NCBI GenBank assembly: GCA_928212115.1
Contig: CAKMRJ010000001.1
Location: 370,983,026-371,047,025 of the forward strand
DNA length: 64,000 nt
Direction of reading: 5' to 3'
Source: Lactuca virosa
Taxonomy: Eukaryota; Streptophyta; Magnoliopsida; Asterales; Asteraceae
Numbering within the stretch: position 1 is the stretch's first letter; every line of letters starts with the position of its first letter. The notes under the pieces were generated by a model, which saw nothing but the letters and a program-made list of their open reading frames with translations, had not been told where the DNA came from and made no database searches. Below are positions 9,575 through 21,243 of this stretch, one piece after another. A program made the translations under genes and the position numbers.

Positions 9575-12500
9575 GTACTTTTCTTGTGAGTTCTGTACCT
9601 GCTTTGGTGTTATTTGACTCGGGTGCGAGTCGATCTTTCGTATCATTAGCTTTTAGTCGTCACATCAGTATCTGACGAGAAGTGTTGAGTGGACCTCTGA
9701 GAGTCTCCATAGCCGATGAGCATGCGGTGTTAGCGACTGGCGTGATCCGGGGATTTGTGCTGGAGATTTTTGGTGTTGAGTTCCCGATAGACCTGGTACC
9801 GATCGCGATGGGTGATGTCTGTGTCATTGTGGGCATGGACTGGTTGAGTCGATTCGGAGCTGTAATAGATTGCGAATGTCAGTTGGTGACCATACGAGAC
9901 CCTAGTGGGGGAGTACTTACAGTGTATGGCGAGGGTACCCGATCTGGGTCAGCATTCTGCTCGGCAGCCAGAGCGAGGCAGAGTCTACAGCAGGGTTGCA
10001 TGGGTTTTGTAGCGTATGTGATGGATACGCGGGTTGCTGCTGAGAGACCGAGCTCTATCGCTGAGGTTCCGATAGTAAGTAAGTTTCCGGATGTTTTTCC
10101 CGAGGAGTTACCGGGTGTGCCTCCCGAGAGGCAGGTGGAGTTCCGGATTGATTTGGTTCCGGGAGCAGCGCCTATTGCCAAGGCACATTGTCGCCTTGCG
10201 CCAACTGAGATGCAGGATTTATCCTCACAGCTCCAGGAGCTGTTGGGGAAGGGATTTATCCGACCGAGTAGCTCGCCGTGGGGAGCGCCGATCATTTTTG
10301 TCAAGAAAAAGGATGGTTCACACCGGACGTGCATTGATTACCAGGAGTTTAACAACTGACGGTTAAGAACCGTTATCCACTTCCGAGGATCGACGATCTG
10401 TTTGATCAGTTGCAGGGTGCGTCCTGGTTTTCCAAGATCGATTTGAGGTCTGGATATCATCAGATGAGAGTCCGTGAGGAGGATATTCAAAAGACGACCT
10501 TTAGGACTCGTTATGGGCATTACGAGTTCGTAGTAATGCCTTTTGGACTCACCAACGCACCGACAGCGTTCATGGATCTCATGAACCGGGTGTGTAGGCC
10601 TATGTTGGATCGATCGGTGATCGTGTTCATCGACGATATTTTGGTGTATTCGAGATCCAGAGAGCAACATGAGGAGCATTTGAGAGAGATTCTTAGAGTA
10701 TTGAGATCGGAGAGGCTTTATGCCAAATTCTCCAAGTGTGATTTCTGGTTACGGGAGGTCCAGTTCCTGGGACACCTCGTTAATCAGAATGAGATTTTGG
10801 TCGATCCGGCCAAGATTGAGGCAGTTATGAGATGGGAGGTGCCGAGATCCCCCACCGAGATCAGGAGTTTTCTTGGGTTGGGCGGCTACTATCGGAGATT
10901 TATCCGAGATTTCTCCAAGATTGTCGTCCCCCTCACCAGGTTGACCCGGAAGGGCGTTACTTTTTCTTGGGGTCCCGAGCAGCAGACTTCATTTGAGACT
11001 CTTCGCCAGAGGTTGTGCGAAGCCCCGATGTTAGCTCTTCCCGAGGGAATGGAGGGCTTTGTGGTTTATTGTGATGCATCTATATCCGGGTTGGGTACGG
11101 TGCTAATGCAGAGAGGGCACGTGATAGCATACGCATCGAGGCAGTTGAAGCCTCATGAGACGAGATATCCCACCCACGACCTAGAGTTGGGGGCGGTGGT
11201 GTTCGCCTTCAAGATCTGGCGCCACTATTTGTACGGGGTTCGGTGTACCGTATACACGGACCACAAGAGCCTGAAGTATCTCATGGATCGGCCCAACCTG
11301 AATATGCGTCAGAGGAGATGGTTGGATGTGGTAAAAGACTATGACTGTGAGATCCTGTATCATCCAGGCAAGGCTAACGTGGTAGCCGACGCCCTGAGTC
11401 GCAGGACAGAGAATGCCCCGATTCGAGATGTGTGTATGAGGATGACAGTGATGACTCCAGTCTTGGATACCATTCAAGAGGCCCAGGCGGAGGCCGTGAA
11501 ACCAGAGAACCGCAAGAGGGAGCGGGTGATGGGGCAGGTGTCCGAGTTTGTGGCGGATAGCCGAGGACTTATGACTTTCCGAGGGCGGATTTGGGTGCCC
11601 TATACGAGCGGAGCTCGGCGTATATTGACGGAGGAGGCGCATAGATCGAGGTTCTCGATCCATCCCGGGGCCACTAAGATGTATTTAGACCTGAAGAGAG
11701 ATTCTTGGTGGCCCTGTATGAAGAGAGATGTCGCTTGGGTAGTTGAGAGGTGCTTGACCTGCTGTCGGGTCAAGGCAGAGCACCATCGTCCACATGGTCC
11801 ATTTCAGCCTCTAGAGATTCCCCAGTGGAAGTGGGAACAGATCTCGATGGACTTTATCACCAAGTTGCCAAGGACTGCGCAAGGAGTTGACGCGATTTGG
11901 GTGATTGTGGACCGACTGACGAAGAGTGCTCACTTCCTTGCTATTAGTGAGAGCTCGTGTGTGGAGAGATTGGCCGAGATCTATGTGAGAGAAGTGGTAG
12001 CGCGGCATGGAGTGCCGGTATCGATAGTGTCAGATTGAGACGTGCGTTTTACTTCCAGGTTTTGGAAGAAGTTTCATGAGGAGTTGGCACGCACTTGCAT
12101 TTCAATACTGCGTATCACCCATAGACAGACGGGCAGAGCGAGCGGACGATTCAGTCGCTTGAGGACATGTTGCGTGCATGTTTCATGGACTTCGGAGGAA
12201 GTTGGGACACCTACATACCATTGGCTGAGTTTTCCTACAACAACAGCCATCATTCGAGTATTGGTATTCCCCCCTTCGAGCTTCTATATGGGAGGAGGTG
12301 TCGGACTCCCATTTGCTGGGGAGAAGTGGGACAAAGAGTGATGGGTGGCACAGAGATAGTGCTGAAAACGACCGAGCAGATATAGCAAGTCAGGCAGAGG
12401 TTACTGACGGCTCAGAGTCGCCAGAAGAGTTATGCGGACAGGCGACGATCTGAGCTAGAATTTCAGGTCAGAGATTTTGTGCTCCTCAAGGTATCCCCAT

Positions 12501-12911
12501 GAAAATGGGTGATCCGATTCAGGAAACGGGGTAAGCTGGGGCCCCGATACATCTGTCCTTTCAGAGTGACCGCCAGAGTGGGTAAAGTAGCGTACCAGTT
12601 GGAGCTACCTGTGGAGTTGAGTCAGATTCATAACACCTTCCACGTGTCCCCAGTTGAGGAAGTGTGTAGCCGATGAGACGGCAGTGGTAACACTGGAGGA
12701 CATTCAGGTGGATGCGAGCCTGAACTATATCGAGAGGCCGATTGCAATTTTGGATCAAAAGGTGAAGGTTCTGAGGAACAAGGAAGTGCCCCTGGTTCAG
12801 GTCCAATGGCAACATCGGAGAGGGTCTGATTTGACTTGGGAGTCGGAGTCAGAAATGCGAGAGCAGCATCCAGAATTATTTACGGAGCATGACTTCGAGA
12901 GCGAAGTCTGA
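9575..12911 (+). pseudogene. pol: Element A pol, broken
   Basis: Polyprotein of a chromovirus-type Gypsy element. Protease: LFDSGASRSF near 9610. Reverse transcriptase: the frame 9682-10359 ends with DGSHRTCIDYQEF, is broken by a one-base loss, and resumes at about 10366; the FIDDIL active site is near 10630. RNase H (VYCDASISG, then TDHKSLKYL) runs about 11060-11400. Integrase: zinc-binding part with CLTCCRVK near 11755, core from MDFITKLP near 11848. The frame 10410-12038 (542 codons) ends at TGA where element C reads CGA (R). The remaining integrase and the C-terminal tail VQWQHRRGSDLTWE, chromodomain-like, are in pieces to 12911. It cannot make enzyme, but it is one of the better preserved pol copies here. 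Confidence 0.92.
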
Positions 12912-12915
12912 TTCT

Positions 12916-12928
12916 AGTGGGGGAGAAA
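12916..12928 (+). promoter_or_regulatory. Element A polypurine tract
   Basis: AGTGGGGGAGAAA directly before the 3' LTR start; it primes plus-strand synthesis in this family. Confidence 0.85.
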
Positions 12929-14625
12929 TGTAACATCCGGATTCCCAGGTATATTATTTTAATTATTTATTTTTGAGGTTCATTGATCTACTCGACGAGT
13001 TGGTGCTATAACTCGCCGAGTAGAGGCGGGTGTGGCCACGTGGGTTTAATGATCTACTCGACGAGTCCGAGAGTAGACTCGTCGAGTAGGCGCTGTGAGT
13101 GGAAATCCTAAATCCCCGGGTTTGGGGCCTATATAAAGGCACTTATAGCCTCATTTGCGGCCACACCTCACTGAGAAGAAACCCTAATCGCCCCCTTGAG
13201 CTTTTTGAGAGAGATTTGAGCCATTACTTGAGATCTTTGGTGCATTTTGGTAGATGAAAGGAGGATTCCAAGCAAGGATTGTGAAGAGGCTATTAGATCT
13301 GCTGCTTAAACGTCTAGGAGCTTTTGTTTAAGGTATAAAGTTCGGACCTTTCTCTTTTGTATGGATATATCTCATGGTCTTAGAGTTAGGGCTTCATTTC
13401 CATCTTTTATGGGGGACCTTGACGGTTTTGAGCACCTTCTTAGAATGGACATCAGATCTAGACCTTGTGAGGTCCCTAGAGTCGAAAGTCCCCTGCTTTA
13501 TTCAGCCATATTAGCCCTTTGAATGAGAAACTTCTTCTCAAGTTTGTTCTTGGCATTTCTAGCCCTTTTGTGCCATGCATGAACGTAAAGCTCAAGTCTT
13601 TACGTAATATTCAGGCCTGGAGAGCTTAGATCTAGAGTGTGAGAGAGTTTTCTGCCTTGGAATCGTCTGAATACAATTGAGTCTGAATGGACTCGCCGAG
13701 TTGATGAGCCTACTCGACGAGTCGATTAGGGTTTGTCCCGATGGGCTGTATCATGCGATAGCTCGACGAGTTAGGGGTTAACTCGACGAGCTGGACCTTC
13801 ATGAGATTACTGAGAATCGATGGGACTCGACGAGCCGCACGAATGCACTCGGCGAGTCTGGTCAATTTAGGTTGTTGACTGGAATTAACTTCTGTTGACT
13901 TTAAGGTTGGTCAAAATGAGTGATGAAGGGTCAGGGAGGGGTAAAATGGTCTTTTATCCATTTATAAGGCTAGGGTGTAAGAGAGATCAACGTTTGGTGT
14001 ATTTGAGTGTGATGAGAGTATTAATTAGAAATATTATCCTTGTGATAGGCGGAGGCTAGATCGAGGATTCCGAGTACGAGACTTTTACTTGCTAGCTTAC
14101 GAGGTGAGTCTTCTCACTATACTTTACCTAGAGTGGTGTTTATGTGTGACCGGAAGGTCTTAAGTGATTACTTGAGTTATGTATTGTCTGTGTGATATAT
14201 GCTATATTATGACCGGACCGAAGGGTCCAACGAGCCATGGGACTGGAGGGTCCCAACCAGATCGGACCGGAGGGTCCAACGAGCCGTGGGACCGGAGGGT
14301 CCCACTGAGACACATAGACCGGAGGGTCTTACAGTGATATAGCCTCGAGTGGCTAATGTGATGTATGTGGTATTTTGGGGAACTCACTAAGCTTCGTGCT
14401 TACCGTGTTATTGTGTTATGTGTTTCGGGTACTTCTGAGGATCGCAGGAAGGCACCGACATGATTGTACACACCTGTTCAAGACCTTGTTGAGAATTTTG
14501 GGATTTGAATTTTATTTATGGATTTATGTTGACACTTGAGACACTTGGAGTTTTATGAAATATAATATATGAGTTTTATGTGTTTTTAAAAATGAAAATT
14601 TGGTTTGAAAATTTACGTCGTTACA
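12929..14625 (+). repeat. Element A 3' LTR
   Basis: 1697 bp. Palindromes start at 12990, 13011, 13056 and 13077 (21/45/21) and TATATAAAG lies at 13130-13138. GGAG-loop hairpins lie at about 14205-14330. It ends GTCGTTACA at 14625, next to the Copia sequence gaaat. Confidence 0.92.
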
Positions 14626-14901
14626 GAAATCTTGTACAAGAAGTTGTCGGTCTACATGAAGAAGGAGAACATCTCCCTACCAATAGCTTTTATCGCAAAG
14701 CGGGAGGAATATGAGGAATGGGTTGAAGAAGCGGGATCCTCTAAAGACGAAGGACTAAAGGTTAGAGGTCTTATGGCTCTTTTCAATGAATCCCTTGATA
14801 GCAGTTCAGTAGGTGTGACGTTGGTTCTTATCAAGCTGCCAGGGAGTCAAAGATAAAAAGTCGGAATCCCTCTTCTACTCGTCAGGGTCAGGAGCATGTA
14901 T
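14626..14901 (+). pseudogene. Copia gag-protease linker fragment
   Basis: Resumption of the old Copia coding region between two insertions. A frame to about 14855 carries EEYEEWVEEAGSS and LMALFNESLDSSS, typical of the acidic spacer between the zinc knuckle and protease of plant Copia elements. The reading continues across the next insertion site as ...EHVWYL into the protease fragment at 16774, which supports the placement of both insertion boundaries. It has no independent function. Confidence 0.65.
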
Positions 14902-16768
14902 TGTAACATTCGAAAAATTCTTGAAAATTTTAAACTTTTTAAATAATCACAAAACCATCATTTATTACAATTTGTTTTCAAATTAAGTTTCACATCAGAG
15001 TTTTCCCAGAAATCATAACATAAAACACGAGGAGGTGCACGATCAAGCTTTCGCCTTCCTGCGATCATCTGAGGTACCTGAAACATAATCCAAAACTGTA
15101 ATCCCAAAGCTTAGTGAGTTCCCCCAAAATACCACCACAATACATAATCATAAATATCACAACAACAACACGCATACAGAACCTTCAGCATGTCTGGACC
15201 TCCACACCGGGCCTTCAACAAGTCTGGACCGTTCTCCGGGCCTTTGTCCTGACTGGTTCTCCTCATAGGCCTTCAGTCTATCCAGGCCGCCGTGGGTCTG
15301 TTGGCCTTCAGCACCAAGCAGGACCGCCTCAACCCAACCACACACATGTTGACATATACATACTCATAAACATATAATCGATCAACAGTCAAGCACAAAT
15401 CATACAGATCAATAAGTATATCATCATCCTATCTACCAGGATTTAGATCTAACAGATCACTACGATACTCAATCATATGATAATCAGGATAACAATTCAA
15501 AGGGTCGGCCTTGGTGCCTTCGACCCGTAAGTACAATGAGGGAAACTCACCTCACAAGTAGTGCAGAACTGATAAGGTCTGACTCCAAATCTCAGCTCCT
15601 GGCTCAAAGCCTACAACCATCATGACCAATCCCATCAAAGTCCCCAAAATACCCAAAATGCCCTCAAAAGTCCAACTTGGTCAACCATGGTCAAAGTCAA
15701 ACTCAACGGTCAAGGTCAACAATCCATGTTGACCCAACTCGTCGAGTGCACCTCTTGAACTCGTCGAGTTCTATAGTACTTAGAAAGTCGGGGAAAACCC
15801 TAGCCAACTCGGCGATTTGAATGGACAACTCGCCGACTTTTCCCCAACTTAACACATACATCTAATTCTTCGATTCTAAGGACTCCAGGGCTCAGATATA
15901 AACTCCAAATGTGTCTAAAAGGATTAAGTTTCCAACTTTATCCTTTGGGGCTACTCCCAATGCTCAAAAACCACCCTTCCACAAGGCTTGAAAGTCCAAA
16001 GGCTTAACCATTAAGCACAAAGTCCTTGATATCTGGAACCCAACTTTTCCAGAAGAGATTCTAGCCTCAAAAACGTCCCAAAGGTTGGTGCTTTATAGAC
16101 ATGCATGTCCAATGCATGTCTTGAACCCAAAATGGGTCAAAAGGGGGAAATATGACCTAAACTCCATGCATGGCATCAAGGCTTGACAAAAAGACCAGAT
16201 TTAACCCACTATAAGGCCACCTTGATCTGGAGATTCATAAAGTTGCAAACTTTATGTAGCCCATCCATTGCAACATCCAAGAATAAGGAGAAAAGGGGAC
16301 CAAACTCAAGATCTAGATATATAGATAGATAAAATATTAATTCGGATCTTGAATACTTACAACGACCCAAAAGAGTGTAAACTGAAGATGAGGGCTTAGC
16401 TTGCTAGATCCCTGTCTCATTCTGTCAATATTCTCCTTCTTTTGCTCCAAAATGCCATACTAACTCCTAATATGAGATGGAATGAAGATTAGGGTTCACA
16501 AAGCCGATAATATATAGGGTTTGGAGGCTGATAAAAGATCAGCCTCAAGGACTTAAGGAGGTTATATAGGGTGCAAACCCTAAAATTTAGGGATTCATAA
16601 ACAGCCGCCAACTCGTCGATTTTTCATTCTCTAACTCGTCGAGTTGGTCCAAAAAGATGTGCGGCCCAAAACTTTTCAACACTTCGAGTTGAGGTCATCA
16701 ACTCGACGAGTTCCAAGGGAAACTTGCCTTGAATAATAAATCCCATACTTGGGAATTAGGATGTTACA
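14902..16768 (-). mobile_element. Solo LTR, minus strand (1867 bp)
   Basis: On the minus strand it begins TGTAACATCC and ends CGAATGTTACA. Flanks tgtat (14897-14901) and tttat (16769-16773) match at 4 of 5 bases. No internal coding region, so it reads as a solo LTR. It holds palindromes near 16611, 16634 and 16701 with a degenerate one near 16680, and further pairs at 15737/15759 and 15807/15828. The minus-strand TATA lies at 16562-16568, again 53 bp from the nearest palindrome. Frames at 15114-15377 are chance. Confidence 0.85.
15078..15550 (-). other. Possible intron inside minus-strand solo LTR
   Basis: Read on the minus strand: GAG|GTGAGT donor at 15550 and TTTCAG|GTAC acceptor ending at 15078, with the ACTCACTAAGCTT block between. 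Same layout as elements A and C. Confidence 0.4.
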
Positions 16769-16773
16769 TTTAT

Positions 16774-17096
16774 GGTACTTAAAAAGTGGATGCTCTAGAC
16801 ATATGACAGGTGTCAAGTTCCTTTTGAATAATTTTGTGAAGAAAGATGGTCCTATTGTCAATTTCGAAGATAGCAGTGAAGGAGCAGTCATAGGCCAGGG
16901 TACAATAAGGTGTGAATCACTCAAGATAAAGGATATGTTCTCTGTTAAGGGCCTTCAAAACAATCTCATTTCAATCAGTCAGTTGTGTGACGTTGGCTAC
17001 AAAGTTCTTTTCGACTATAATGAAGGAAAAGTAATGGACTCAAGGAATGTAATTGTGCTCACTGCATTCAGGAACAACAACATTTACATGCTTTGA
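16774..17096 (+). pseudogene. Copia protease and pre-integrase stub
   Basis: Retropepsin-like fragment of the old Copia element, about 108 codons, reading WYLKSGCSRHMTG at the start. The family motif is WYLDSGCSRHMTG: the catalytic aspartate is replaced by lysine, so the protease would be dead. The frame continues through the usual VKGLQNNLISISQLCD region and stops at 17096, just where the pre-integrase zinc finger should begin. Nothing resembling integrase, reverse transcriptase or RNase H follows before the second ORF at 27551, so a large internal deletion probably starts here. Confidence 0.85.
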
Positions 17097-17690
17097 TTCT
17101 ATTTATGTTTGACAATACTGCTTTATTTTTTTTCATTTTTCTCTTTTTGAACTCTGAAGATAAATTTCTTTTACTTTATTGCTTTGATTACAAAACTATT
17201 TGTGCTTTAGAAATCCTTTCTAGCCTTCATTTTACCAAAGGAGTATACATTGTGTATTGTACTATGAATATTTCGTGTGTGTTTTCTTCTCTTTCACTCT
17301 TTAAGCCTTAGGATCTTCTGCCCTCGTCTTGACATTGACCATCATTGATTTTTCCTTTAGGAAAGGATCAACGTATCAATCCTTTGGTGCAGGATCTTCT
17401 GAGTAGAGCTGGTTGGTGTTGGCTCTGCATCTTTTCTTTAGCACCAACTACTCTTTCATTGAAGCTGATGATCATGCTGAAAGACATGAAGCTTCTTACT
17501 GATGAGTCAAGATAAGAAAGAACTGTGTCCGAACTTGTTTTTTCTGGACACTGATTTTATCCTTCTCTTGTAGCCTATCTCTGTTGCGATGGGATGAAGT
17601 GAAGCTAGGCAATGTGACACATGTAACTTCTATAGACACTCTTACAGCCACATCGATTCCCATATGAGATCCAAAGGCCTTTTCAGCAAT
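17097..17690 (+). other. Copia non-coding spacer
   Basis: T-rich sequence following the truncated protease. No pol motif could be found in any frame; it probably represents the spacer normally placed after pol, brought close by deletion. Confidence 0.5.
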
Positions 17691-17890
17691 ACAATTGTAA
17701 CATCCCAAAAATCATGACATAATTTTTTTTGTTTTTAGATTATAAATCGTTAATACATATATTTACCATAAAACCAGAGTAACTAAGTTTTAGCAAAACA
17801 TTGACAAATTAGAGTAATTCACATAAAACGGAAACATGCGGTGTGTGCTCTGCAATCACCCCGAGCCCTTCCATTTGAAAATCGAAGTAC

Positions 17891-18209
17891 CTGAAACATA
17901 AACTGAAAACCGTAAGCACAAAGCTTAGTGAGTTCCCCAAAATACCATACAACATTCAAACACAGATTATCATGCAACATACACATAGTTGCCATGGGCT
18001 CCCCTATGGTCTTTATCTGGTATGCCATGGGCTCCCCCATGGTCTTTACCTAGAATGCCATGGGGTCCCCCCATGGTCTGATATCCAATTGCCACAGGCT
18101 CCCCCTAGGGTCATCAATGCAAGTATCACAGAGACAACTAGCATACCACATAACACGTAATGGGTCGACATTGGTGCCTTCGACCAATGGATATAGTGAG
18201 AAGACTCAC
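17891..18209 (-). other. Possible intron inside minus-strand solo LTR
   Basis: Minus strand: AAG|GTGAGT donor at 18209, TTTCAG|GTAC acceptor ending at 17891. It encloses the CCATGGG hairpins. Confidence 0.4.
17990..18115 (-). repeat. Tandem hairpins with GGAG-type loops
   Basis: About four copies, roughly 35 bp apart. The best is CCATGGG-GGAG-CCCATGG in the LTR sense (18025-18042), a perfect 7-bp stem. Neighbouring copies carry single mismatches. Confidence 0.65.
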
Positions 18210-19800
18210 CTTGGACAGCTGAATCCCATGGATACTCTCTGACTACAAATTCGCTAAAATCCCCGCGCTATTAAACAAATAACACCCAATTAACAATTGG
18301 GGTCCACATCTAATCCAATAATCCATTCATGGGGTAAAAAGACAATTTTACCCCTCACCTAGTTTAGTCCAAGACTAAGGCCCAAACTCCTTAACATAAA
18401 GGCCCACCAACCAATAATTATCCAAAGCCCATTTATGGTAAATTTTCCAAATTGGGCCCAAACCCTTACTTGGGCCTTACCCTAAAGCCCATTACTTATC
18501 CCTAATCCAAAACACACCTTCTCAGATGGCCCAACAAACCCCAAGCAACCAGGCCCAAAAAGGTAGCCCAAACCGAAACCCAAATACACAAACCCACTCA
18601 GACCGAGTACGAGGGGCGTACAATCATGTACGCGCAACATACTCACTTGGATGCTTGTACATTGCGCATACCTGCTTGTACACCCAACGTACTCACTTAA
18701 TCAGCCCCAACTTGATTTTCCCACTTAATCCTTTAAGACAAAGCTCCACAACATAGATCTGGCCTTCTTGAGTTGGACTAACACATAAAGTTGCCAACTT
18801 TATGTTCATACATGGCTAAATGAAGCTCTTAAGCTAAAAAGGGACTTAATGGTTGACTTAATGCATACATGACACCGTAAAACACATAAAGCTTGCACCT
18901 TTATGCCTAAGGATACCAAAATGAACTTAGATCTGAATGGACAAACCCATAAGCAAACTAACTCATCCATAAACCCAAAAAGAAGACCAACACCACAATA
19001 AACTAGCCATGAAGAGATCTAATCACACATAAGTCAAGATGCAAACTATTACCTCAAAAAGCTTCCCCACAAGGTGATGATTCTAGATCCAGGGTCTTTC
19101 CACCAAGCCAAACAACTTCAAGTTTCTCTTCTTTCCTTCCCAAGGGTAAAATGTGCACTAAAAACCTTTTAAGATCTCAATAACACCATCAAGAGGCTAC
19201 AAGATCGATTTAGGGTTTTGAGAGGGTGGATGTTGACCTAGAAATGAAGGAAAAGGGCTAACATTATGCTTATATAGGGTACAACTCTAAAAATTAGGGT
19301 TTTGAACTTGACCCTCATACGCCCAGCGTACCTCCTCGTACACCCATCATACGAGGTCTCGCACCCCGACCCACTTTGCACTTATGCTACGCATCCCTCC
19401 AGCTACACCTCGCGTAACCTCCCTCGCCTCGGTACGCCCCGTGTACTAGGGTTTTCCCCAAACCCTAAATCATCCGAAGACCATAAATTTCTCGATACGA
19501 CTCTGATTTCGAGCATCCCTATATCCATGAAAAGGTATTGAGATGATCTACACTATTATCAACTCATACCAGCCATAAGATATCTCGAACGAACATCCAC
19601 TTTCCATAAAAGCCCGAGCTGGCAATTTACTGAAATTCCCTTTGACCCCAAAACTCAAACTGAATACCTGAGCATCCAAATTACATTGTCCAACTCCAAC
19701 TCATTACAAAACTCAATTCCTCAAGGATCTGAAGCCTGCTAATACCCAATCCCTAATCACCATTCCCCACAATGGGAACGATCTGAATCAAGGCGTTACA

Positions 19801-20518
19801 ACAATGCTCTTCATCTTTTCTATTATGGATCACAAAGAATGGAACCTTCGAGTTTTGTCTTGGTGAATCTCATAACTCGAAGTTTACAAAGATTGGATCC
19901 TATTAACTCATTGGTTACAAAGACTAGTTTTTGCTCTTCTTTTGTTCTTGGTGAACATGAATCTTGGCATTCATCTACAATACTTCAACGATTAAGGACA
20001 TCTCCTCCCTTTATATGTTGTAAATTATATTTTGCTTTGATGCATTTGATCATGTTTGTGTATTATTTTATAGACAGTGTTGAGTGGCAAATATCTAGGA
20101 GAAAGGAAACTTATTTATGACCTTTCAATTCAAAAGATTTGCTAGATTAGGTCTTTATCACTTTTCTAAAAAAGTTGCCCATATTTCGTTTTTAGAAAAA
20201 ATTCATTGTTTGACTAATTCTTTTGTATTATTCCCTTATTATTTTATTCATTCTATTATTTATTATTATTTTGTACCATATTAAATGAATTGATGATGGT
20301 GAATTTTAAAATTCTAGGCTGAAACTCAACTCTATGATACGGAAGTTAAACCACTTCTTGCTGATGAGCTGATATTGTTTATGATTCACACTGATTTCAC
20401 CTCATCATGATTGAAACATCCCTTCTCTCCTTTAACTTTTCTTCTAAGAACTTAAAATTCACTGTGCAAAACTACACAATGATGAATATTTGAAACTCTA
20501 TGTCGATGGTTAGGCTAT
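19801..20518 (+). other. Copia spacer, no gene seen
   Basis: Resumes after the solo LTR. A frame at 19839-20120 has no recognisable domain. The last 100 bp begin the diverged 130-bp repeats that continue after element B. Confidence 0.45.
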
Positions 20519-20948
20519 GTACCTGTAACACCAGTCAAAATAGGTCAATAACAATCACATGTGATTATGCCAATCATGTAATGTGATTAGTAATGTGATG
20601 AAATTACTATGTAGTTCATGATAAATTCTAATACAAATATGAACTTTCTTTATAATACAACTCAAAGTATATGTCCATACGATTCCAAAGATATAGAGAA
20701 TGTCTAAATCTGACTTTGCGTGAAGAAGTTATGATAAACCCTAATGCTATAAATCTCTATGATAAGAAGAATTTAAAATAGACATAGAATTAGCTATTGG
20801 AATCTAAAAGAAAGTTGTAGTACTCGGAAATACCTACGCGTGGATATAAAGAACGTCAAAAACGGAGCTCGTATGCAAAAGTTATGACCTTCCGAAGATA
20901 CAGCTATCTAAGAGCATGACACGTGGCAGAAACCCTAGCCGCCTTAAG

Positions 20949-21105
20949 TCACGACGTGAACATGAAGTTCACGACGTGAAATGTGTCAGGGACACTAATC
21001 GGGGCTAGAAAACACGTGTTAAAGCTACGGGGTGACTCATGGATGTTCACGACGTGACCCAAGGTATGTCACGACGTGAAATGGCCCAGAACAGCCTATA
21101 AATAG
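20949..21105 (+). promoter_or_regulatory. Element B promoter: four palindromes plus TATA
   Basis: TCACGACGTGA starts at 20949, 20969, 21047 and 21069 (spacings 20, 78, 22). TATAAATAG at 21097-21105 begins 28 bp after the start of the last. The arm differs from the CTCG type, but the CG-A-CG core and the pairing are the same. Confidence 0.7.
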
Positions 21106-21243
21106 CGATCAAAGCTCATTCATTCCTTACACCATTTCTACTTTCTTTCTCTCTCGTTTGCTGAAGCCGTTTCGCTTCCCGAGCCCAGTGATCGCGAACC
21201 GCTGACTGTTTTCAGTTAGATTCTGTCAAAGTACGATATTAAG

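Larger units (their letters stand above)
6035..14625 (+). mobile_element. Gypsy element A (Tekay-like), full length but broken
   Basis: Complete 8591-bp Ty3/Gypsy element inserted in the Copia gag-pol linker. The LTRs (6035-7717, 12929-14625) begin TGTAACATCCGG and end GTCGTTACA; the target duplication is gaaac (6030-6034) versus gaaat (14626-14630), one mismatch. Order: LTR, primer site, leader, gag, 62-bp intron-like gap, protease, reverse transcriptase, RNase H, integrase with a C-terminal chromodomain-like tail, polypurine tract, LTR. Gag and pol hold many stops and frameshifts. It is a close relative of element C (27997-35305), whose gag is intact. Confidence 0.92.
17696..19800 (-). mobile_element. 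Solo LTR, minus strand (2105 bp)
   Basis: Perfect target duplication acaat (17691-17695 and 19801-19805). On the minus strand it starts TGTAACGCCTTG and ends TTTTTGGGATGTTACA. U3 (about 19310-19450) contains TACGC/GCGTA inverted repeats, a different arm sequence from the CTCG families. A minus-strand TATATAAGC lies near 19268-19276. There is no primer site or coding sequence, so it is a solo LTR. Confidence 0.88.
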
